From NCBI GenBank assembly GCA_903923915.1, contig CAIXZI010000014.1, positions 1 through 15,326 of the forward strand: DNA of 15,326 nucleotides, given 5' to 3'. Position numbers and translations under genes: made by a program. The stretch is from an uncultured Bacteroidota bacterium. Its GTDB lineage: Bacteria; Bacteroidota; Bacteroidia; B-17B0; Aurantibacillaceae. Shown here one piece after another: positions 1-5,551 of the stretch; position 1 is the first letter of the stretch; every line of letters starts with the position of its first letter. The notes under the pieces are model-generated. The model was not told the origin of the DNA. It did no database searches and saw only the letters and a program-made list of their open reading frames with translations.

Positions 1-681
1 ACGGTTTACCCAATAGTTAACGCCTGGGGGTTTGGGCCTGGAAAAAAGCAAAAAATAGAGAAATCTAAAATAGACAGCATGCTTAAATTTGTTGGGTTTA
101 ACTTAATAAATTTAAAAGGCAATACGGTTGTAAAAAAAGATCCACGTGTGGCCTTAGATTTTAATGCCTTTGCGCAAGGCTACTCGGTTGATGTGGTTTC
201 TGAGTATTTAAAGTCTTTAGGAATTACCTCTTTTATTGTTGAGATAGGCGGCGAGGTTTATGCAAGCGGTAAACAACCTGATGGCGAAAATTGGACTATT
301 GGCATAGAAAAACCCATTGACAACAAATTATCTGAAAATCCGCTAAAAGCTATTATAAAACTCGAAAATTTAGCTGTGGCAACATCAGGTAATTATCGTA
401 GATTTATTATCGAAGATGGCGTAAAGTACGCACATCATATAGATCCTAAAACGGGTTATCCGGCAAAAAATAATTTATTAAGTGCTTCCATTTTTGCTAA
501 AGAGTGCATTTCTTCTGACGCAAATGCTACCGGTGTTTTAGTTATGGGACTTGAAAAAGCAAAAAAGTTTTTAGCGAAACATAAAGAACTTCAGGCATAT
601 TTAATTTATTCGGATGATAAAGGTAATTACCAGATTTTTGAAAGCGAAGGACTTAAAGCTATCATCTCAGAAGCCGAATAA
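1..681 (+). CDS. apbE: FAD:protein FMN transferase, ApbE family (5'-truncated by window edge)
   Basis: ApbE enzymes transfer FMN from FAD onto a Thr/Ser of extracytoplasmic flavoproteins, using Mg2+. The reading frame is open from base 1, so the first in-frame ATG at 79 is internal and not the start. The 226 visible residues begin TVYPIVNAWGFGPG, matching the conserved (L)WGFG segment of the family. Further family signatures are LDFNAFAQGYSVD (52-64), IGGEVYASG (about 82-90), ATSGNYRRF (127-135), HHIDPKTGYP (145-154) and the metal/FAD-site-like SSDANATG (171-178). Family members are usually about 330-350 residues, so roughly 110-120 N-terminal residues, including any lipoprotein signal, lie outside the window. 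The gene converges on the DUF2271-like gene. The motifs make the family assignment firm; its protein substrate is unknown, and that neighbour is one candidate. Confidence 0.93.
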   Translation, partial: TVYPIVNAWGFGPGKKQKIEKSKIDSMLKFVGFNLINLKGNTVVKKDPRVALDFNAFAQGYSVDVVSEYLKSLGITSFIVEIGGEVYASGKQPDGENWTIGIEKPIDNKLSENPLKAIIKLENLAVATSGNYRRFIIEDGVKYAHHIDPKTGYPAKNNLLSASIFAKECISSDANATGVLVMGLEKAKKFLAKHKELQAYLIYSDDKGNYQIFESEGLKAIISEAE

Positions 682-743
682 AATCAGAAAAGTTTGCTTT
701 ACAACAGTAGATTTCTTCAGAAAATAGTACGCAATCATGTTGG

Positions 744-841
744 TTGAGCCTGTCGAATTAAAAATCACGAATGCCTTTTATCAGCTATTAATAATTCGTA
801 AACATGTGCTTTGTCGTGCCCGTATTCTTCGACAAGCTTAG
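744..841. repeat. Imperfect inverted repeat, possible REP-like remnant
   Basis: The sequence ttgagcctgtcgaa (744-757) is complementary at 11 of 14 positions to ttcgacaagcttag (828-841), and two of the three mismatches would be G-U pairs in RNA. The right arm continues into ggatgac. From memory, short sequences of this kind (ttcgacaagct-aggatgac) recur between genes in many bacterial genomes as palindromic repeats. It sits in the 269-base non-coding gap between the convergent apbE and DUF2271-like genes. Apart from this and the terminator I see nothing in that gap. Only one copy is visible, so calling it a dispersed repeat is an inference. Confidence 0.35.
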
Positions 842-901
842 GATGACTCTCGCTCTTTTGATATAAAATATTATTTCCCAAAGAAGTCTATTAGCTTAAA
901 C

Positions 902-932
902 AAAAAAAGCACCCCGAAAGGTGCTTTAATTT
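902..932 (-). terminator. Rho-independent terminator, probably bidirectional
   Basis: AAAGCACC (906-913) and GGTGCTTT (920-927) form a perfect 8-bp stem around a 6-base loop. Read on the - strand the stem runs straight into a T tract, so it is a good terminator for the DUF2271-like gene, whose stop lies about 24 bases before it. On the + strand the stem is followed by AATTTTC, a weaker U tract that could also stop apbE transcription. A shared terminator suits this convergent pair. Confidence 0.88.
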
Positions 933-950
933 TCTTATGTGGAATACGTA

Positions 951-1757
951 TTACTTGTTAAGTATTACTTTATGTTTAGAAAATTTATCGCCATCTGTTA
1001 CACAAACAAAATAAATTCCGTTTTCAAATCTAGAAAGGTCAAGGCTTGTAGAGCCAGTTAAGTGACTAACATTTTCATTTAAAACAACCATACCTAAAGT
1101 ATTTACCACTTTAATATTGTCTGCTTTTTCAAATTCAACGTTTACAATACCGGTATTGTTTGGGTTAGGATAAATAGTAATATCCATGTTACCTGCAACA
1201 GTTTGCTCAATATCTGTAGTAGCTGTAGGTATCCATTTTAAAGAAACACCTGTTTGATAGGTTGAATTGGTAGTTGGTGTTTGAATGTCTGAGTTTGGCC
1301 CTTTTGTAAAGGTGTAAGTATAAGTAGCTGTGCTGCTTCCGTGTGCCCAAGTTTCTTGAAAAACAATGTTATATGTTCCATCTGCCACAAGCACTCCACT
1401 TTTGTTTTTACCATTCCACGTAAATGATTTTACCGCGGTTGAAGTAAAGCCTGATAATGTTCCACCTGTATTAGCGCCTGTAGTGTTACTACCAGATTTA
1501 GAAGACCATGTAGATACGTGATCACTTGTTTGACCATTGCAGCAATACATTTGCGTAGTTTGTTCAAACGTACCACTTGCACTTTGTATCCATGAGGCTA
1601 AAACCCATTTACAAGTAGTAGCAGAACCTTGATAACAAGATGTTTTTGATACAGGCGTAAATGTAAACGTTAAGGTTCCTGCTGTTTGAGCAGATACATT
1701 AGCTGTAATAAATATTGCTGATGCAATAGTTGCTATTTTAAATAAAAGTTTTTTCAT
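951..1757 (-). CDS. DUF2271-like surface protein with T9SS type A sorting domain
   Basis: This 268-residue protein has an N-terminal signal peptide (MKKLLFKIATIASAIFITAN, cleaved after about VSAQ at 24). A single beta-rich domain follows at about 25-155, and a classic Por_Secre_tail sorting domain at about 190-268 (ITIYPNPNNTG ... FENGIYFVCV ... KHKVILNK). The T9SS tail implies export across the outer membrane and release or anchoring at the surface. The middle domain resembles DUF2271: WVLASWIQSASGTF, then SFTWNGKNKSGVLVADGTYN and a following E-x-W. It has Cys41, Cys49 and an unusual Cys72-Cys73 pair. Where relatives (from memory) carry SGAT/TGAT, this one reads TTGANT (92-97). The start at 1757 replaces an upstream ATG at 1790 that would precede the signal peptide and overlap a -7 promoter motif. 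Its role is unknown; the apbE and TonB receptor neighbours suggest envelope metal or flavin function. Confidence 0.82.
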   Translation of the reverse strand: MKKLLFKIATIASAIFITANVSAQTAGTLTFTFTPVSKTSCYQGSATTCKWVLASWIQSASGTFEQTTQMYCCNGQTSDHVSTWSSKSGSNTTGANTGGTLSGFTSTAVKSFTWNGKNKSGVLVADGTYNIVFQETWAHGSSTATYTYTFTKGPNSDIQTPTTNSTYQTGVSLKWIPTATTDIEQTVAGNMDITIYPNPNNTGIVNVEFEKADNIKVVNTLGMVVLNENVSHLTGSTSLDLSRFENGIYFVCVTDGDKFSKHKVILNK

Positions 1758-1787
1758 AATTAATTGATTGTATGTTTTTATTGGATA

Positions 1788-1795
1788 CAAATATA
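1788..1795 (-). promoter_or_regulatory. Bacteroidota-type -7 promoter element
   Basis: On the - strand this reads TATATTTG, an exact match to the Bacteroidota -7 consensus TAnnTTTG. It ends 30 bases before the ATG at 1757, giving a leader of roughly 25 bases. I found no clear TTG -33 element at the expected spacing. It overlaps the alternative ATG at 1790, which argues against that start. Confidence 0.5.
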
Positions 1796-1860
1796 CCAGT
1801 GGTTTATGAAGAGATTCTGAAGTTTTGGGTGTTTTACCGTTTATTACGTTAATTTTTCAT

Positions 1861-4149
1861 CTAAAAGTAAAAAGCAATACTTCCTTTAGCAAAAAAGGGT
1901 GTTCCGGGGGTAAAATTTAATTCATCAACTGCTGTTTTTTCGTTTTTTAATCGGCTAAGGGTTTCAAACTGTGCCTGATTCCAAGTAGTATTTAAAATAT
2001 TTTCAGCACTTAAGCCAAATTGAAACCTTGATGTAGTATAGTTTACAACAGCATCTACCAAAAAATACCCCATGGCTTGTATGCTATTATCTTCATTAGC
2101 CGGTCTATTGCTCATGTAACGGTAACGTAAACTACCACCAAAACCTTTTTTAGATTTTACAGACAAACCAGCTACGCTTGTTAATACTGGCGACAAGGGT
2201 AAATAACTTTGGTTTTTAGGGGCGTTCAATTGCTGACTATGCGCATAATTTATATCTGCATCAAAAAACAAAGATTTATATAATTGCCAACGTAAACTTA
2301 CATCAACACCTAATCTACGTGTAGCGCCTGTAACAGCAATAACACCAACATCTCCCTCATATACCAATTCACTTTGCAAATCAATTCCCCAAAGGGCAGC
2401 ATTTATTAGTATGTTTTTAAATGGTTTAAAGGTTGCGCCAATTTCATAGCCTAAAGCAGTTGGCACATTATTTTGATTTTTTACTTGCTGTTGTACCACA
2501 GAACGAGCATCGTTAGAGTGAAAGCCATAACCTACATGCGCAAACAACTGGGTGTTATTAGTTACATTGTACGTTATATTTAATTTTGGCGAAGGTTTAA
2601 ATACCTGCTTTATACCGGATAAAGAATCTGTTTTTAGGTTTTTAAAACTAAACAAAAAGTAATCGGCACGTATAGCAGCGTTTACGGTAAATTTTTCAGT
2701 TAACTGTAAAGTTTCATCTATGTATGCAGCTGCATTCTCTTGAAATAGGTTTCCTACTACAAAAGTATCAAGCACTGTACGATGTTGCGAATGCCTAAGC
2801 ATAACCTCGCTCATATCGGTTCTGCTGCTTAATCCAATTACGGTGCTTAGTTTTTTCTCGCCCAAATAGGTGTTTGTTTCATAACTACCTGTGTAGCCAT
2901 ACATATTTCTGCCTTTTTCGGTTTGATTAATTTGATCGCCACGCACCGTATCCACCAAAAAGAAAGTAAAGTTTGAGTATAAATTAAAATTGTAATTGCT
3001 ATAAAAAAATCTGTTTTTAAAAATGCTATGGTTGTTGATGTTGCTGGTTATGGCCAAATTAATATTGGTTCTGTTGGTTGTGCCACCTTCGGTAGGATCT
3101 ACGCTTCCATAACGAGAAATCAAACCTTGTGTAACAGCGCGGGTAGGCACTTGGCCTGATGCATCCCAACTTGAATTAAAGGTGGATGCCGAAAAATTAA
3201 TAAGTGTTTTTTCTTTATAACGAGCTGTGTATTTCCCAAAAATATTGTAACGAAAATAATGCTGTTTATTATCGAAATATGAATTGGTATAATTATACTC
3301 GCCTGCCACATAGGCACTTTGAGATAAGATAGAATCATTTAATTGTTTTTTGCTTAATAAATTTACCATCGCTACCGCACGATAGGTATCATAATTGCCA
3401 TACTCCAGTTTTACCATATTTCTATCTAAATAATTTTTGGTTGTAAATTCGCCTGCACCTGCAGTAGCAAAATCGCCATACTTGGCTGCATAAGGACCTT
3501 TAGAAACACTTAATTTATCTATTGTTTCGGGTATTACAAAATGAAAATCGGCATAGCCTTGTCCGTGTGCATGAGATACCATATTAACAGGCATACCATC
3601 CAAAAAAACGGCAAAGTCTGTTCCGTGATCGCAATCAAAACCTCGTAAAAATATTTGTTCGGCTTTGCCGCCACCTTGGTGTTGAGCTAAAAATAATCCC
3701 GGTACAAGGCGTAACATATCTTGCGCAGAATTAATAGGCCTAACCAACATGTCTATTTTACTTACGGTGTTGATGGTTTGCCCAAGGTCTTTAGAATCTT
3801 TCACGGTTATTTCAGACAACTTCAAAATGTTTCTATTTAAAAGTATGGTAATTGGAATTGTTTTTATTTCGTCATCTTTTAGTTCAACAAAAATTGTTTT
3901 GCTGGTATAGCCAAAAATAAAAAAGGATAATTTGTATTTGCCAATTTCTAAATCAGAAAAGGAAAAAATCCCAAAATCGTTTGTAATTACCGATTGTTTT
4001 TTGTTATCGCCTTCCAGCATTACACTAACATAAGGTAAGCCATTTAGAGATAACGAATCTATAACAGTTCCTTTAATAATGCCTTGATGGGCAAAGAGTG
4101 AGGAACAAAATGATATCATTAATAGTGATATATAAATTTTTGCTTTCAT
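1861..4149 (-). CDS. TonB-dependent outer-membrane receptor
   Basis: This 762-residue receptor would import a ligand across the outer membrane using TonB/ExbBD energy. The ATG at 4149 opens a signal peptide (MKAKIYISLLMISFCSSLFA), whereas the in-frame ATG at 4179 would add ten polar residues in front of it. The domains are a carboxypeptidase-regulatory-like module at about 22-108 (IIKGTVIDSLSLNGLPYVSV), a plug at about 115-240 and a beta-barrel ending in SIAFYF with a terminal Phe, as usual for outer-membrane barrels. The plug carries LRGFDCDHGTDFAVFLDGMP (168-187) and SHAHGQGYADFHF (192-204), an unusually His-rich stretch. There is no SusD-like partner, so a polysaccharide-uptake role is less likely. 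The His-rich protein gene upstream suggests a metal or metal complex as ligand, but the substrate cannot be read from sequence alone. Confidence 0.93.
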   Translation of the reverse strand: MKAKIYISLLMISFCSSLFAHQGIIKGTVIDSLSLNGLPYVSVMLEGDNKKQSVITNDFGIFSFSDLEIGKYKLSFFIFGYTSKTIFVELKDDEIKTIPITILLNRNILKLSEITVKDSKDLGQTINTVSKIDMLVRPINSAQDMLRLVPGLFLAQHQGGGKAEQIFLRGFDCDHGTDFAVFLDGMPVNMVSHAHGQGYADFHFVIPETIDKLSVSKGPYAAKYGDFATAGAGEFTTKNYLDRNMVKLEYGNYDTYRAVAMVNLLSKKQLNDSILSQSAYVAGEYNYTNSYFDNKQHYFRYNIFGKYTARYKEKTLINFSASTFNSSWDASGQVPTRAVTQGLISRYGSVDPTEGGTTNRTNINLAITSNINNHSIFKNRFFYSNYNFNLYSNFTFFLVDTVRGDQINQTEKGRNMYGYTGSYETNTYLGEKKLSTVIGLSSRTDMSEVMLRHSQHRTVLDTFVVGNLFQENAAAYIDETLQLTEKFTVNAAIRADYFLFSFKNLKTDSLSGIKQVFKPSPKLNITYNVTNNTQLFAHVGYGFHSNDARSVVQQQVKNQNNVPTALGYEIGATFKPFKNILINAALWGIDLQSELVYEGDVGVIAVTGATRRLGVDVSLRWQLYKSLFFDADINYAHSQQLNAPKNQSYLPLSPVLTSVAGLSVKSKKGFGGSLRYRYMSNRPANEDNSIQAMGYFLVDAVVNYTTSRFQFGLSAENILNTTWNQAQFETLSRLKNEKTAVDELNFTPGTPFFAKGSIAFYF

Positions 4150-4259
4150 TTTAATTTTTAGTAAATAATATGAATCCAATTCAATTATAAGTCAAGATAT
4201 AGCACAGGACTACGTCTTAAATTGAAATCATAAATGGTTTATAGTAAAAAAGGTTGTTG

Positions 4260-4295
4260 TAGTAAGATGGATTTATTTTGCAAATAATCTTACTA
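4260..4295. promoter_or_regulatory. Stem-loop upstream of the TonB receptor gene
   Basis: TAGTAAGAT (4260-4268) and ATCTTACTA (4287-4295) are perfect 9-base complements around an 18-base loop that itself contains the palindrome TTTGCAAA (4277-4284). The element lies 110 bases upstream of the receptor ATG within a 273-base non-coding gap. There is no T tract on either side, so it is not a standard terminator. A leader-RNA structure or protein-binding site are both possible. No TAnnTTTG promoter was found for the receptor in this gap. Confidence 0.4.
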
Positions 4296-4315
4296 TTTTA
4301 AATCAATTATCAAAC

Positions 4316-4330
4316 AGTAATTTAGTTACT
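4316..4330. promoter_or_regulatory. Short interrupted palindrome, operator-like
   Basis: AGTAA (4316-4320) and TTACT (4326-4330) form a perfect inverted repeat around TTTAG. The half-site AGTAA matches the start of the arm of the neighbouring hairpin at 4260-4295, so the AGTAA/TTACT pair occurs twice within 71 bases upstream of the TonB receptor. This could be a regulator site, but chance is also plausible in A+T-rich spacer DNA. Confidence 0.25.
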
Positions 4331-4422
4331 AATGAGCTATAATTTGCACCAAATAAGTTTAATACAAGCCAACTCTTCACAAAGTAGTTACCGTTTAATA
4401 AAATAAGGTCTATAAAATTAAT

Positions 4423-4824
4423 TTACGCTTTGGGCGGAGGAATTATTTTTTTAATAAAAACGTCGGTTAAGAAATTGTTTTCTGAAAAAACTTTAGTTGC
4501 TGTTAATTGAAAGTAAGCTGCAAAGTGGATTGAAATTGTAGCTAAATGCACCTCCAATATTTTGGTAAAAGAAAGCGTTTCACTGGTAGTTCCCTTTGCA
4601 TCATGGTCGTGATCATGGTCTAAATCCTCATCTACTAACTCTTCATGCACATGGTTGTGATGATGCCCATGTTTAAAATGCATGGTTGCCATGTGTTGCG
4701 CCTTTAAAAAGGTATGTTCAAACACATCAGTAAGTATTGGGCTAATTGGCTTAAACAAGGCAAATACATAAACACAAAGTAATATTTTAGAAATAATAAC
4801 TTTTATGTTTTGATTTAAAATCAC
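4423..4824 (-). CDS. Small histidine-rich membrane or exported protein, putative metal binder
   Basis: This 133-residue protein has a hydrophobic segment at about 7-30 (signal anchor or uncleaved signal). A His/Asp-rich stretch follows at 44-75, containing HFKHGHHHNHVH and then DHDHDHD, eleven His in all. After it come a second mildly hydrophobic stretch (about 92-110) and the tail IIPPPKA. I recognise no named domain. The His cluster strongly suggests binding of a divalent metal such as Zn, Ni, Co or Cu at or outside the inner membrane; this is inference from composition. The start is GTG at 4824, directly preceded by an in-frame TAG, and no early ATG exists downstream. It lies upstream of the TonB receptor in the same orientation. 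Similar short His-rich proteins ending in PPP-K/R occur next to metal transport genes in Bacteroidota, as I recall. Confidence 0.72.
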   Translation of the reverse strand: MILNQNIKVIISKILLCVYVFALFKPISPILTDVFEHTFLKAQHMATMHFKHGHHHNHVHEELVDEDLDHDHDHDAKGTTSETLSFTKILEVHLATISIHFAAYFQLTATKVFSENNFLTDVFIKKIIPPPKA

Positions 4825-4828
4825 CTAG

Positions 4829-4836
4829 CAAAGGTA
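4829..4836 (-). promoter_or_regulatory. Bacteroidota-type -7 element abutting a GTG start
   Basis: The - strand reads TACCTTTG, an exact TAnnTTTG match, followed by only four bases (ctag) before the GTG of the His-rich gene. If used, transcription would start at or a few bases after the GTG, giving a leaderless message, or the true start would lie further downstream. No clear -33 TTG was found. Confidence 0.35.
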
Positions 4837-4878
4837 AAGAACAAATGTGTAGATAAACTGAAGATGCGAAGGCAGTTT

Positions 4879-5454
4879 TTACTTTATCATTAGCTCTTTA
4901 TATTTTCTAAAATCTGCCTGTGATTTTTCTTTTTCTTTTAGAATTATTTCAAGTTCAGCCCTTTTTAAATAAAATCCGGCATCGTATGGCTTTATCCTAA
5001 TAGCTTCATTAAAATCTAAAAGTGCAGTTTTAAAATTTTTAAGGCTAGCTTTTGCAATGGCTCTAAAATAAAACGCATCTGCGTTTTCAGGCTCCATTTG
5101 TATGGTTTTATTAAAATCAATAATGGCCTCCTTGTAGTTTTTTAAACTATCTCTGGTTAAGCCTCGTAAAAAAAAGTGGTCAACGTTTGTTGAGTCAAGA
5201 TTAATGGCTGTTGTAAAATCTTTTTCAGCACCTTCAAAGTTTTGCATATCAAATTTTACCTGACCCCTATCAAAATAAGCTGATGCATCTTTTGAATCAA
5301 TATCTATAACTCGTGTAAAATATTCAATAGCTGCTTTAAAATTTCCGGTATGTAAGTATTGAACTGCACAAGTTTTATACTCGTCTTTTAGCGATTGACT
5401 ATATGTATTTACATGAAAACAAAAAGCAATAAGTAATATATAAATTCTCTTCAT
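4879..5454 (-). CDS. Exported tetratricopeptide-repeat (TPR) protein
   Basis: This is a 191-residue protein with a signal peptide (MKRIYILLIAFCFHVNTYSQ, cleavage after about Gln20). It is followed by four complete TPR units spaced at exactly 34 residues, about 23-56, 57-90, 91-124 and 125-158, and a partial fifth at 159-191. Each shows the usual A-x-Y/F-x-R-G/A in helix A and A-I/L-x-D-F in helix B. The last helix is rich in Lys and Glu. TPR solenoids mediate protein-protein contacts; this one would act in the periplasm or at the envelope. It begins 97 bases downstream of the PKD giant's stop, across a strong hairpin, and ends 54 bases before the His-rich gene. No catalytic domain is present and the partner cannot be named. 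Confidence 0.88.
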   Translation of the reverse strand: MKRIYILLIAFCFHVNTYSQSLKDEYKTCAVQYLHTGNFKAAIEYFTRVIDIDSKDASAYFDRGQVKFDMQNFEGAEKDFTTAINLDSTNVDHFFLRGLTRDSLKNYKEAIIDFNKTIQMEPENADAFYFRAIAKASLKNFKTALLDFNEAIRIKPYDAGFYLKRAELEIILKEKEKSQADFRKYKELMIK

Positions 5455-5467
5455 GTATATTTAATTG

Positions 5468-5531
5468 TATTTTATGTGCTACAAAACTAACATCAAATTT
5501 AATTGATGTTAGTTTTGTAGCACATTAAATA
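5468..5531. repeat. Long perfect inverted repeat / hairpin between giant gene and TPR gene
   Basis: Bases 5474-5496 and 5503-5525 are perfectly complementary over 23 bp, with the 6-base loop ATTTAA. After one T-T mismatch, five further pairs follow (5468-5472 with 5527-5531). The hairpin lies 20 bases beyond the PKD giant's stop (outer pairs) and ends 14-20 bases upstream of the TPR ATG. It would form a very stable RNA stem on either strand. No long T tract follows on the - strand (ATAAAATAC), so it is not a textbook Rho-independent terminator. It may end or protect the giant message, or be a mobile palindromic element. Confidence 0.75.
5482..5489 (-). promoter_or_regulatory. Possible -7 element within the palindrome upstream of the TPR gene
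   Basis: The - strand reads TAGTTTTG (a TAnnTTTG match) 27 bases before the TPR gene ATG. It lies inside the arm of the inverted repeat, so the same octamer also occurs on the + strand at 5510-5517. No -33 TTG was found for either copy. The match may be incidental to the hairpin. Confidence 0.3.
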
Positions 5532-5551
5532 ATAGAAAGAAAATGTAATCT

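Noticed and set aside
1757..1790. Upstream ATG at 1790 as start of the DUF2271-like gene
   Set aside because: It would place eleven polar residues before a good signal peptide and overlaps the TATATTTG promoter element; the ATG at 1757 is preferred.
4149..4179. Upstream ATG at 4179 as start of the TonB receptor
   Set aside because: The ATG at 4149 begins a standard Lys-rich n-region followed by a hydrophobic core, so the ten extra residues are not needed.
4276..4290. Promoter -7 element for the TonB receptor (TTATTTG on the - strand)
   Set aside because: The flanking bases do not give TAnnTTTG, and no TTG lies at the right spacing.
5468..5531. Canonical Rho-independent terminator or tRNA-like structure
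   Set aside because: The stem is long and A+T-rich without a following T tract, and there is no cloverleaf or anticodon arm.
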